Assembly (NCBI GenBank): GCA_947626135.1
Contig: CANQQZ010000012.1
Location: 1 to 64,000, forward strand
Direction: 5' to 3'
Origin: an uncultured Clostridia bacterium
Lineage (GTDB): Bacteria > Bacillota > Clostridia > UBA1381
DNA: 64,000 nt
Position 1 is the stretch's first letter. The number at the start of each line of letters is the position of its first letter. The notes below the pieces were generated by a model. The model was not told where the DNA came from, searched no databases, and saw only the letters and a program-made list of their open reading frames with translations. The position numbers were made by a program, and so were the translations under genes. Positions 55,395 through 63,962 of the stretch are shown here, in pieces.

Positions 55395-57707
55395 TCATTC
55401 CGTTTCGTAGCTCATGACCGTTATCTCGGGCGACAGACTGACCGGTCTTCCCGCGGGATACATCGAGCCGCTTATGTCTCCCCATGCCATAAATCTGCTT
55501 TCACCGCCGTAATCTATATAGTCAAATCCTGTTTCGTTTATAGTCTCGGGGTCGAGTATTTTGCATTCTATCATAGCTCCGTCAGAGCTGTAAGACGCGA
55601 CAAACGGCGTAACGCCGTATCCGAAATATGCTGTCATGTCCACATGATTGCCTATGCCCGAATATAAGTCAAAAGAAACCTCTTCTTCTCCGACCGTTAC
55701 CGTAACATGCGTTTTCCCGGTGCCGAGCGCCGTGATGTCTCCGTTCCGCATATTGACAGAATCCGAACTGAAATCGTACCGCGCGTTTTGATAGCTGCCC
55801 GGTCCATTGTAGGAATATTGCTTAAGGGCATAATCGAATTTTTCTCCCACGGCAGCCTTGTTATCGAACAGCCATAGAACCACCGTTTCATTTTGAAGAT
55901 TAAACATATGCATAAGCATAGGCGGCATATAGCCGTATATTATATCTGCCGCGGCAAGCGGGTAGTTGGTATCGGAAATATTTATATTTCCGAACATCTG
56001 CTCATCGCCCGGATAATACACCTCGCCAAGATTCCAGCATGTCTCAAACGCGCTAATGCCTATGTTTGTCACCCCGCTGCCCAAAAACAATAGCACCATG
56101 TCCCGGCACCCGAAAAACGCGCCGTCGTCTATAGTAGTCACCAAATCCGGTATTGTAAGCATTTTTATACCCGTGCACATCTTAAACGCATTTGCGCCGA
56201 TTTTCTCAAGAGTATCCGGCAGCGAAACCCTTTCGATTGCCGTCATACCCAGAAACGCTCCCGAACCGATCTCCTTAATTCCATTGCTTATCCTAAGCTC
56301 TGTCGCCCTGTCGGCATATTCCTTCCACGGAGGCTCAATATAAAGGTAATCCGGAATAATTCCCGATTTTACTGATACGCTCAGAACTCCCGTCTCTTCG
56401 TCAAATCGCCATGACGGAGCGACGTCGCTGTATTTAAAGCCCCGCAAATCTACGCTCTCTATTGTTCTGTAACGGTAGTAGCCCGGAATATCCTCGTAAT
56501 ATCTGCTGTCGGTAACGGCATAGCTGAAAATGCCGTCTCCCATATATACGCCGTTCAGGTTCTTTATTGCTCTCTTCTCCGCAATCAAAACCGCTTCCTT
56601 CGGTTTGCTTAACGGCGACATATATATGGAATACACCCTTTCCTCGGTCTTCCCGTCTATATTACTGCTGACAAAATATATGTAACCGTTATATATCCTC
56701 ATATCGACAAGCTCTTCGTGAGGATATATACATTCAACCTCACCGGAAGAATTATTGTATTTATTTATTCCCCTTGTGCATCCGTCGAAGCTCCATTGCT
56801 GCACCCAATACAAAGCTCCGTTATAATATTGTATCTGAGTTCTCACATCTTTCCAGAAATAGTTGTCATATTTTGAGGAATCCGCGGTTATATAACTGCC
56901 CGCTCCCCAATCGATTATCCAGTCATAATGTCTATGATAGTCATCCGATATGGCGGAATCACTAAGCAGCAGATACGAATGCATTACGCGTCCGTATGTA
57001 TCGCTTATCGGATCGTCCCATGTAACGTCAACATGGTACCATTTTCCGTCCAGCTGCACCACGTTCCATGCGTGATTCATCGGGTCGCTTGTAACAAAAT
57101 CCCATTTTATCCCGATTTCATCCATAATTTCGCCGAACGCCAGCGCGTATGCCTGACAAACGCCGCGCTTATTCAGAAAAAATTCATCCGCGTAATAGAT
57201 TTCGTATTCCAGATCATACTCATAATTAAGCACCATATAATCATGCACCGCAAGTATTTTTTCCACATCGCTCATTCCCGGCTTTACCTGCGCGATAATA
57301 TCGTCAACCGCCTGCTGTATAATCCTGTCATCGGACGCGCTCATAAGATTTACGTCCTCGCGGTAGCGGGGATATATCCGATACCCATCCGCCGTTTCCT
57401 CGATATTTACGCTGCCGAGTACATATGAAAGCTTTGGAGCGTGGTTTATAACATCCTCATATACCCCGGACAATTCCTCCGCGCTGAGATTTAGCGCCGA
57501 TATTTCTATACTCTCCTCCCGCGAAGCAAGCGCGGTCTTTATCTCGTCTCTTAATCCGTCCGGCTCATTTTCCGAATAATACGGATGAGGGAATCCCCCC
57601 TCCTGAAGCAGCGTAAGCTCATACTCCTGCGCATGCGCCGAAACGCAGCACGATAAAATAATCGTCAGCAGTGCGCCCGTAAGAGCCGCAAAAATTTTTT
57701 TACTCAT
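55395..57707 (-). CDS. Secreted transglutaminase-like/leucine-rich-repeat (BspA-type) protein
   Basis: A 770-residue exported protein. I chose ATG 57707 with GGAGG upstream, giving signal peptide IFAALTGALLTIILSCC. The transglutaminase-like core (about 130-250) has a full triad Cys184 (RGVCQAYA), His212 (MNHAWNVV) and Asp227 (WYHVDVTWDD). About 280-430 is a beta-propeller-like part similar to DUF5050 (YNGYIYFVSSN). About 440-570 is a BspA-type leucine-rich repeat (GAFLGMTAIERVSLPDTLEKIGANAF). The end is beta-rich. It probably processes or cross-links wall peptides or proteins. It sits between dapF and dapL, unexpected for an exported protein. Substrate unknown. Confidence 0.84.
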   Translation of the reverse strand: MSKKIFAALTGALLTIILSCCVSAHAQEYELTLLQEGGFPHPYYSENEPDGLRDEIKTALASREESIEISALNLSAEELSGVYEDVINHAPKLSYVLGSVNIEETADGYRIYPRYREDVNLMSASDDRIIQQAVDDIIAQVKPGMSDVEKILAVHDYMVLNYEYDLEYEIYYADEFFLNKRGVCQAYALAFGEIMDEIGIKWDFVTSDPMNHAWNVVQLDGKWYHVDVTWDDPISDTYGRVMHSYLLLSDSAISDDYHRHYDWIIDWGAGSYITADSSKYDNYFWKDVRTQIQYYNGALYWVQQWSFDGCTRGINKYNNSSGEVECIYPHEELVDMRIYNGYIYFVSSNIDGKTEERVYSIYMSPLSKPKEAVLIAEKRAIKNLNGVYMGDGIFSYAVTDSRYYEDIPGYYRYRTIESVDLRGFKYSDVAPSWRFDEETGVLSVSVKSGIIPDYLYIEPPWKEYADRATELRISNGIKEIGSGAFLGMTAIERVSLPDTLEKIGANAFKMCTGIKMLTIPDLVTTIDDGAFFGCRDMVLLFLGSGVTNIGISAFETCWNLGEVYYPGDEQMFGNINISDTNYPLAAADIIYGYMPPMLMHMFNLQNETVVLWLFDNKAAVGEKFDYALKQYSYNGPGSYQNARYDFSSDSVNMRNGDITALGTGKTHVTVTVGEEEVSFDLYSGIGNHVDMTAYFGYGVTPFVASYSSDGAMIECKILDPETINETGFDYIDYGGESRFMAWGDISGSMYPAGRPVSLSPEITVMSYETE

Positions 57708-57723
57708 TACGCCCTCCAATTTG

Positions 57724-58572
57724 TCAGATCGTTATCTCACCGTCGAATACAAACTCCGCGGGACCTGTCATATAAACGCAGTTATCGCCTTTTTCGTCCC
57801 ATTTGATGTGCAGCCTGCCGCCCAGCAATACCAAATCAGCCTCATCGCCCACAAGACCGCTCAGTTTTGCCGCGACAAACGTAGCGCACGCGCCGGTGCC
57901 GCAGGCAAGCGTTTCGCCCGCGCCGCGCTCCCAGACCCGCATTTTAATCGTCTTATCGTCAACGATCTGCGCGAATTCGGTATTGATCCGCCTCGGGAAC
58001 AAAGGATGGTTTTCAAACCCCGGACCGATTTTTTCAATTTCAAGCGAATCCGTATCGTCTATAAACGTGACCGCGTGCGGATTCCCCATCGAAACGCCGG
58101 TAATCTTGTACGTTTTGCCGCCGACCACGACCGGTTCCTGAATATATCTGTCAAGCTCCGAGTCAATCGGAATATTTTTCGGCGTCAATTCCGGCTCTCC
58201 CATATTTACCTCAACCGTTTGAACCTCTCCGTTTTCATTGAGATTAAGCTTTAAAATCTTAATACCGGCAAGCGTTTCAAGAGTTATTTCCGTCTTATCC
58301 GTAAGTCCGCGGTCATGTACATACTTACCGACGCAGCGTGTCGCGTTACCGCACATTTCCGCCTGTGAGCCGTCTGAATTATACATATCCATGCGGAAAT
58401 CCGCTTTATCCGACGGACAGATAAGCACGAGCCCGTCCGAGCCTATGCCGAAATGTCTGTCGGACACAGCCTTTGCCGTGGCGTTAATATCGGTAACCTT
58501 TTCCTTAAAGCAGTCAACGTAAATATAATCGTTGCCCGCTCCCTGCATTTTTGTAAATTTAAACGTCTGCAT
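57724..58572 (-). CDS. dapF: Diaminopimelate epimerase
   Basis: A 282-residue PLP-independent racemase converting LL-DAP to meso-DAP for lysine and peptidoglycan. Both active-site cysteines are present, in MCGNATRC and ACGTGACA. The start segment [14 protein letters not shown] is typical. It lies 18 bp after the ANTAR gene and 16 bp before the transglutaminase-like gene. Confidence 0.97.
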   Translation of the reverse strand: MQTFKFTKMQGAGNDYIYVDCFKEKVTDINATAKAVSDRHFGIGSDGLVLICPSDKADFRMDMYNSDGSQAEMCGNATRCVGKYVHDRGLTDKTEITLETLAGIKILKLNLNENGEVQTVEVNMGEPELTPKNIPIDSELDRYIQEPVVVGGKTYKITGVSMGNPHAVTFIDDTDSLEIEKIGPGFENHPLFPRRINTEFAQIVDDKTIKMRVWERGAGETLACGTGACATFVAAKLSGLVGDEADLVLLGGRLHIKWDEKGDNCVYMTGPAEFVFDGEITI

Positions 58573-58590
58573 ATTCTTAATCCTTTCCCG

Positions 58591-59118
58591 CTATATATTT
58601 AAAATCGACCGCGCCGTGTCAATGAACCTTGAACCGGTGTCCATGCTGCGCTTCTGTATAAAACGATGCGCCTGCTGCTCCGTCATCATATAGGTTTCCA
58701 TGAGATACAGCTTGGCTTTATTTACTATTTTATCCTCCTCAGGCGCTCTGCCTGTGTTTTTGCTTCTTTTCTCTATGACCCCCAAAAAGACCTCGATAGA
58801 GGAAATAAGTCGCTGTCTTGAAACCGGCAGAGGCACCGTGAGTATGTCGGGATTTTCAATGATCCCCTGTTTATCCGCCTTGACGATTACCATAAGCTTC
58901 TGCCCTTCGCGCATATCCTCGTACACCGCGTCCGCAACCGCGTCCGGCAGCTTATATCCCATAATCACAAGTACCTCGTCCATATCCGATATGCATCGGA
59001 TAAGCTCCGACCTTGTCCGGCAGATTGCCTCCACCTCACAGCCTGTGCCGTACAGCATATTTTTTATTTTCTCCGCGGTCTCTCGTTTCGGAAAAGCCAA
59101 AACTACTCTCTCGACCAT
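58591..59118 (-). CDS. ANTAR-domain RNA-binding regulator with degenerate receiver
   Basis: A 175-residue protein. Residues 1-115 have a receiver-like fold, but the usual phosphoacceptor Asp strand reads EVLVIMGYKLPD, with Met53 in place of Asp, so normal phosphorylation is unlikely. Residues 130-175 form an ANTAR domain (KAKLYLMETYMMTEQQAHRFIQKRSMD, then IDTARSIL), which binds twin-hairpin RNAs and prevents termination. It directly follows glnA by 44 bp and precedes dapF. Clostridial genomes often pair an ANTAR regulator with glutamine synthetase, and the glnA leader carries a terminator-like hairpin, so control of glnA and gltBD is the natural inference. Confidence 0.87.
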   Translation of the reverse strand: MVERVVLAFPKRETAEKIKNMLYGTGCEVEAICRTRSELIRCISDMDEVLVIMGYKLPDAVADAVYEDMREGQKLMVIVKADKQGIIENPDILTVPLPVSRQRLISSIEVFLGVIEKRSKNTGRAPEEDKIVNKAKLYLMETYMMTEQQAHRFIQKRSMDTGSRFIDTARSILNI

Positions 59119-59162
59119 CTATTCTCCTCTCCGGCTGACCGACCGGTATCAACGACCGCCGG

Positions 59163-60488
59163 TCAATACGTAAGATACCTGCTTATCTCCCACTCACTGA
59201 TTGATTTTCGGTACTCGTCATATTCGCTCCGCTTAGCGCTGATATAACGTCTTTTTAATTCGCTCCCCAAAAGCTCCGTGACAAAATCCGAGCTCTTCGC
59301 AATATTGAGCGCCTCGTTCAGGCTTATCGGCAGGCTTTTAACCTCAAGCTTTTCACGTTCCGCGCGGCTAAGCTCATAAAGATTTATATCTATTCCCGCG
59401 GGAAGCGGATAATCGTTTTTTATTCCCTCAAGACCCGCCTTTAAACACGCTGCGAGCGCCAGATACGGATTTGCCGTCATATCGGGCAGCCTTAACTCAA
59501 TACGGGTGTTAACGGGCTTCGCGCTGTGAGGCACGCGGACCAAAAGGCTTCTGTTATTCTCGGACCACGATATAAAGCACGGCGCGTCGTATCCCGGGAT
59601 AAATCTCTTATACGAATTTACCGTCGGATTTGTAAGGCAAGCCATATGCGGAATAAAATTCAGCAGTCCCGCAATAAATTTATATCCCGTATCTGACAGT
59701 CTCGCGCCGCCTCCGCTGTAAAATACATTATCTCCGTCCTTGTTGAAAAGAGACATCGTCAAATGCATTCCGCTGCCCGGCTCATCCGGAAACGGCTTCG
59801 GCATAAATGTCGCATGAAGCCCGTGCTTTGCCGCAATGGTTTTAACCACACTTTTAAACGTTGCCAGTCTGTCTGCGGTCGTCAGAACATCGCTGTGCTT
59901 AAACACTATCTCATGCTGCCCCTTCGCCGCCTCGTGATGCGATGATTCAATCTTATATCCCATTTCCTCAAGCGTCAGGCATATGTCGCGGCGGCAGTTC
60001 TCGCCGCTGTCAGCGGGCGCCACGTCAAAATATCCCGCCGTATCATGGGGCTCGGTGGTCGGATTTCCCGCATCGTCCGTCTGCACAAGGAAAAACTCGC
60101 ACTCCGGTCCCACCTCAAACAGATAGCCCATATCCGCCGCTTCCTTTATGACGCGCTTTAACACCAGCCTCGGATCGCACTCTATCGGCTCGCCCTCCGG
60201 CGTGCGCACATCGCATATAAATCTCGCAACCTTGCCCTGATGCGGACGCCACGGGAAAATAGCGAAAGTGTTAAGGTCCGGATAAAGGCGTATATCGCTG
60301 TTCTCTATGCTCACAAATCCGTCGATTGCCGAGCCGTCGCATACGCACTCGTTATCGAGCGCGTCCGGAAGCTTCGAATCGGTTATAGCCATATTCTTCA
60401 TATTCCCCAGCATATCAGTAAACTGGAGACGGATGAACTTTACGTCCTCATCCTCGACCAACTTCGTTATTTCTTTCTTCGCAGACAT
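59163..60488 (-). CDS. glnA: Glutamine synthetase type I
   Basis: A 441-residue GSI enzyme fixing ammonium onto glutamate, with length typical of the GSI-alpha group. Blocks include FIRLQFTDMLGNMKNM, CDGSAIDGF, FEVGPECEFFL, ESSHHEAAKGQHEI, HATFMPKPFPDEPGSGMH and NNRSLLVRVPHS. The usual adenylylation-site tyrosine block of GSI-beta enzymes is absent. I chose ATG 60488 with GGAGGGAG; the longer frame reads through the leader. It heads the glnA-ANTAR-dapF-TGL-dapL-gltB-gltD run. Confidence 0.97.
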   Translation of the reverse strand: MSAKKEITKLVEDEDVKFIRLQFTDMLGNMKNMAITDSKLPDALDNECVCDGSAIDGFVSIENSDIRLYPDLNTFAIFPWRPHQGKVARFICDVRTPEGEPIECDPRLVLKRVIKEAADMGYLFEVGPECEFFLVQTDDAGNPTTEPHDTAGYFDVAPADSGENCRRDICLTLEEMGYKIESSHHEAAKGQHEIVFKHSDVLTTADRLATFKSVVKTIAAKHGLHATFMPKPFPDEPGSGMHLTMSLFNKDGDNVFYSGGGARLSDTGYKFIAGLLNFIPHMACLTNPTVNSYKRFIPGYDAPCFISWSENNRSLLVRVPHSAKPVNTRIELRLPDMTANPYLALAACLKAGLEGIKNDYPLPAGIDINLYELSRAEREKLEVKSLPISLNEALNIAKSSDFVTELLGSELKRRYISAKRSEYDEYRKSISEWEISRYLTY

Positions 60489-60520
60489 ATTTTTCTCCCT
60501 CCGACATACGAAAAATGTAA

Positions 60521-60555
60521 AAGGGCGCGAAATCCCCACGGAATCAAGCGCCCTT
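60521..60555 (-). promoter_or_regulatory. glnA leader hairpin (attenuator/ANTAR target candidate)
   Basis: AAGGGCGC and GCGCCCTT form the stem, a 19-nt loop contains GATTCCGTGGGGATTTC, and the transcript then reads TTACATTTTT. The hairpin is within a few bases of the predicted 5' end. The ANTAR gene is next in the operon, so this is a plausible regulated terminator. Confidence 0.6.
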
Positions 60556-60564
60556 GCTTTTTTT

Positions 60565-60593
60565 ATTTTATCATATAAAAACCGGTTTGTCAA
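60565..60593 (-). promoter_or_regulatory. Promoter of glnA
   Basis: A perfect TTGACA (60588-60593), a 17-bp spacer and TAAAAT (60565-60570). Confidence 0.88.
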
Positions 60594-60618
60594 TAAAATG
60601 TTGTCCCGCTCTTACATT

Positions 60619-61770
60619 TTACTTAAGCTTTCTTGCAAGCAATACATTATCTATAGCGTTAAGTCTGTCGATAACCTCGTCGCTTACGCTCTCATCGGTA
60701 TTAATTATCGTGTACGCCACATCGTCCCTCGACGCGTTCATCATGTCGGAAATATTCACCGGAATAACGTCCGTGTACTTCGCGATTGCATTCGGCACAT
60801 TCTTGTGAATAATAGTAAGTCTGCCGCCGCGGCTCTTAGGCAGCCAGCAGCGCGGGAAATTTACGGAATTCACAATATTTCCGTGCTCAAGATAGTCCGC
60901 TATCTCCTGACACGCCATAACCGCGCAGTTATCCTCCGACTCCTCGGTTGAGGCACCCAGATGCGGAATAGCCAAAATGCCGTTTTCGCTGACCGCGCTC
61001 GCTCCGGGGAAGTCGACCACATATTTGGAAACCTTTCCGGAAGCAATCGCCGCCTTCACATCCTCATCATTTACAAGACCGCCGCGCGCGAAGTTCAGAA
61101 TTTTAACTCCGTCCTTCATCATCGCAAGAGCCTCCGCGTTAATTGAATCCTTAGTGGCATCCGTAAGCGGCACATGAACGGTAACATAATCCGAGCTCTT
61201 ATAAAGATCATTCACGTCCTTTACGACCCTGACCTTATCCGAGAGCTTCAAGGCATTTCCGACCGACAGATACGGGTCATAGCCTATAACATCCATTCCC
61301 AGTCCTACGGCAGCGTTTGCGACAAGAATACCTATGGCGCCCAATCCTATTACGCCCAGCGTCTTGCCCATAATCTCATTTCCGGCAAAATTGGACTTGC
61401 CCTTTTCCACCTGCTTGTCAACATCGTCACCCGTAAGCGTGTTAGCCCACTCGATACCCTCCACGATATCGCGTGACGCGAGCAGCAATCCCGCTATAAC
61501 AAGCTCCTTTACCGCGTTGGCATTGGCTCCGGGCGTATTGAAAACGACAATTCCCTTTTCCGTGCACTTGTCAATCGGGATATTGTTAACGCCCGCGCCG
61601 GCTCTCGCGACTGCCTTTAATGACTTCGGGAGCTCCATGCCGTGCATTTTATAGCTTCTCAGAACAATTCCGTCAACATCGGCGCTCTCATCATCGGTGA
61701 TTGTGTAGTTGCCGCCGAGCTGTTCAAGTCCGACAGCGGCAATTTTGTTTAATGTAAGTATATTAAACAT
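60619..61770 (-). CDS. serA: D-3-phosphoglycerate dehydrogenase
   Basis: A 383-residue NAD-dependent enzyme starting serine synthesis. It has the D-2-hydroxyacid dehydrogenase fold: AVARAGAGVNNIP, Rossmann motif GVIGLGAIG with YDPYLS, catalytic Arg in NFARGGLVND, and catalytic His in PHLGASTEES. A short ACT-type C-terminal domain (about 315-383) follows, so it may be feedback-regulated. It is the second gene of serC-serA, 55 bp after serC. The operon promoter bears Rex-like sites, which would tie this NADH-producing step to redox state. Confidence 0.95.
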   Translation of the reverse strand: MFNILTLNKIAAVGLEQLGGNYTITDDESADVDGIVLRSYKMHGMELPKSLKAVARAGAGVNNIPIDKCTEKGIVVFNTPGANANAVKELVIAGLLLASRDIVEGIEWANTLTGDDVDKQVEKGKSNFAGNEIMGKTLGVIGLGAIGILVANAAVGLGMDVIGYDPYLSVGNALKLSDKVRVVKDVNDLYKSSDYVTVHVPLTDATKDSINAEALAMMKDGVKILNFARGGLVNDEDVKAAIASGKVSKYVVDFPGASAVSENGILAIPHLGASTEESEDNCAVMACQEIADYLEHGNIVNSVNFPRCWLPKSRGGRLTIIHKNVPNAIAKYTDVIPVNISDMMNASRDDVAYTIINTDESVSDEVIDRLNAIDNVLLARKLK

Positions 61771-61825
61771 TGTTATTCTCTCCTATTATTTATTCGGGAG
61801 CCTTTCCTTGACGAAAAGCCTCCTG

Positions 61826-62911
61826 TTACTTATTTTCAGCTTCAAATTTCTTCATAAACTCAACGAGAGCCTCAACGCCCTCTATCGGCATAGCGTTGTA
61901 TATGCTCGCGCGCATACCGCCGACTGTTCTGTGTCCCTTCAGGTTGATAAATCCGTTCGCCTTGGCATCCGCAACAAACTTTGCGTCAAGCTCCTCGCTG
62001 CCGGTAACAAACGGAACGTTCATAAGCGAGCGATCCTCCGGAACGACCGTACCCTTGAACATTTCCGACGAATCCAGATAATCATAAAGGATCTTTGCCT
62101 TCTTCTCATTTATTTCCTGAAGAGCCTTAACGCCGCCCTTATCCTTAATCCATTGCAGCACAAGCCCGAGCATATATATGCCGTATGTCGGAGGCGTGTT
62201 ATACATGGAGCCGTTGTCGCGGTGAATGGAGTATTTAAACATCGTGGGTGTTCCATCCAGCGTGTCGCCGATAAGATCGTTTCTGACAATTACAAGCGTT
62301 ACGCCCGCCGGTCCGAGATTTTTCTGCGCACCGGCATAGAGAATACCGAATTTCGTAACGTCGATCTCCTCCGCCATTACGCATGAGGATATGTCCGCAA
62401 CAAGCACCGCATCGGTATCGGGATATTTATTTTCCGTATAATGCGTTCCGTATATAGTGTTATTATAGCAGATATAACAATAATCCGCCTCGGGATCAAA
62501 CATGCTCCTGTCTGTTTTCGGGATATAGGTAAACGTCTTATCCGCCGATGACGCCGCAATGTTAACCTTTATATATCTTTCAGCCTCCTGAGCTGCCTTT
62601 TTCGCCCACTGACCGGTTATAATGTAATCGGCTTTCCCGGATTTTGTTCCCAGGTTCATGGGTATCGCCGCAAACTGAGACGACGCTCCTCCCTGCAAAA
62701 ACAGTACCGTGTAGTTATCCGGAACATGCATAAGCTCTCTTACCAGCGCCTCCGCGTTGTCGATTATCGCCTTGTACTCCTTTGAACGGTGGCTCATCTC
62801 CATGACAGACTGCCCGGTTGTTCCGTACTCGGTCATTTCCGCGGCTGCTTTTTCCAGCACCTCAAGCGGAAGCATTGACGGACCTGCCGAAAAATTGTAT
62901 ACTCTGCTCAT
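61826..62911 (-). CDS. serC: Phosphoserine aminotransferase
   Basis: A 361-residue PLP enzyme of serine synthesis. It begins VYNFSAGPSMLPLEVLEKA, contains FLQGGASSQFAAIPMN and the PLP lysine in GILYAGAQKNLGPAGVT, and ends with HRTVGGMRASIYNAMP. I chose ATG 62911, with AGGAGG upstream and the family start; the longer frame beginning MERLKNEE is leader sequence. It is the first gene of serC-serA. Confidence 0.97.
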   Translation of the reverse strand: MSRVYNFSAGPSMLPLEVLEKAAAEMTEYGTTGQSVMEMSHRSKEYKAIIDNAEALVRELMHVPDNYTVLFLQGGASSQFAAIPMNLGTKSGKADYIITGQWAKKAAQEAERYIKVNIAASSADKTFTYIPKTDRSMFDPEADYCYICYNNTIYGTHYTENKYPDTDAVLVADISSCVMAEEIDVTKFGILYAGAQKNLGPAGVTLVIVRNDLIGDTLDGTPTMFKYSIHRDNGSMYNTPPTYGIYMLGLVLQWIKDKGGVKALQEINEKKAKILYDYLDSSEMFKGTVVPEDRSLMNVPFVTGSEELDAKFVADAKANGFINLKGHRTVGGMRASIYNAMPIEGVEALVEFMKKFEAENK

Positions 62912-62993
62912 TTTATGTGTTTCCTCCTCATTTTTCAAGCGCTCCATGACTTTTAACGCAGCACGGAACAGCTTTTGTTCTCACTTGTGCGCT

Positions 62994-63022
62994 ATTATAT
63001 ATCATTTCTTTTAATTAGTCAA
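62994..63022 (-). promoter_or_regulatory. Promoter of serC-serA
   Basis: TTGACT (63017-63022), a 17-bp spacer and TATAAT (62994-62999). It is overlapped and preceded by Rex-like sites. Confidence 0.85.
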
Positions 63023-63047
63023 CACTATTTTGTTAATTAGTTAACAT
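63008..63047. promoter_or_regulatory. Tandem Rex operator candidates upstream of serC-serA
   Basis: TTGTTAA-TTAG-TTAACAT at 63030-63047 differs at one position from the Clostridial Rex consensus TTGTTAANNNNTTAACAA. A weaker copy, CTTTTAA-TTAG-TCAACAC, lies at 63008-63025 over the -35 box. The two are exactly 22 bp apart (about two helical turns). The stronger site overlaps the last codons of cwlD. rex itself is in this window. Confidence 0.65.
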
Positions 63048-63734
63048 ACCGTAGTATTTTTCTACACTTTCCGCAATAGCCCACGCAATTTCGGCTCGAT
63101 ATTCGTCATTTTGCAGCTTTTTTTCCTCCTCGGGATTGGAAATAAACCCGCATTCGACGAGAATCGAAGGCATAACCGGATCCTTCATCAAAAACAGGCG
63201 CGTGTCCGCAGTCTTAACCGAGTTTGTCTGCGCTCCGGTAACCTCGGCGATACTCTGCTGAATATCCTCGGCAAGCCGCTCGCCCTCCGGATGCTGCTTA
63301 TCATAGAAAATCCGCAGTCCCTGCGCCTTGCGATTTGTAAACGAGTTCATATGTATGCTCAAAAACAAATCAGCGCCGCTGCCTTTGATTATATCCAAAC
63401 GGTTATTCATGTCCGACACCTTCTTTTCGCGTATCGTTTCCGCGTCCCGGTCCCAGATTCCGTCATCTGTTTCGCGGGTCATTATAACCTCTATACCCTT
63501 TCCCTCGAGCACCTCCTGAAGCTTTTTCGCGATTGACAGATTTATATCCTTTTCCTCCGTTCCGCTTACTCCCACAGCTCCTCCATCCGGCGCGCCATGT
63601 CCGGCGTCAACGACAACGCGTATTTCCCCGCCGCGAAGCATACTCCGCCCTACTCGCTCCACCACCGCCCCCGCGGCTGTTCCCGTCAATGCGCACGCTA
63701 TCACAAGGCACGCAATCGGTCTTTTTATTTTCAT
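63033..63734 (-). CDS. cwlD: N-acetylmuramoyl-L-alanine amidase, CwlD-like
   Basis: A 233-residue zinc amidase (Amidase_3). A signal-anchor (ACLVIACALTGTAAGAVV) is followed by the catalytic domain with His46 in VVVDAGHGAPDGGA, Glu in the EEKDINLSIAKKL region, second His in DLFLSIHMNSF and catalytic Glu in VECGFISNPEEE. Length and layout match CwlD, which helps make muramic-delta-lactam in the spore cortex, supporting a spore former. I chose ATG 63734 with GGAGG upstream; the frame extends far upstream, but that part lacks a start context. A vegetative amidase role is possible. Confidence 0.88.
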   Translation of the reverse strand: MKIKRPIACLVIACALTGTAAGAVVERVGRSMLRGGEIRVVVDAGHGAPDGGAVGVSGTEEKDINLSIAKKLQEVLEGKGIEVIMTRETDDGIWDRDAETIREKKVSDMNNRLDIIKGSGADLFLSIHMNSFTNRKAQGLRIFYDKQHPEGERLAEDIQQSIAEVTGAQTNSVKTADTRLFLMKDPVMPSILVECGFISNPEEEKKLQNDEYRAEIAWAIAESVEKYYGMLTN

Positions 63735-63962
63735 ATTCCCGCCTCCATAAAATTCCTGTCCCTTATAAATATGATTTTGCGCATGAAAAAATATCCTTAT
63801 TCGCGGCTTACGTTGTAAAAGAACGTAGACCTTTGCTTTCATACCGCGAATAAGTATGGATCGTGCGGCAACAATTAGTAATCTGCGTTTTTTTAATGCG
63901 CAGCTGCATAATACAGCTACGCATTTTATTATATATGAAAAAATCCTTGCGGAGGAATAATA
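63735..63962. other. Divergent intergenic region with nested and adjacent stem-loops
   Basis: CTTATTCGCGG (63796-63806) pairs with CCGCGAATAAG (63844-63854), enclosing a TACGTT/AACGTA stem (63809-63827). A second hairpin, AATGCG...CGCATT with CAGCTG/CAGCT (63895-63925), follows a T-run. The region may hold divergent promoters or a leader RNA. I see no confident promoter or small gene. Confidence 0.5.

Noticed and set aside
60489-60593. 35-codon N-terminal extension of glnA
   Set aside because: It reads through the leader hairpin and promoter; GGAGGGAG and family alignment place the start at 60488.
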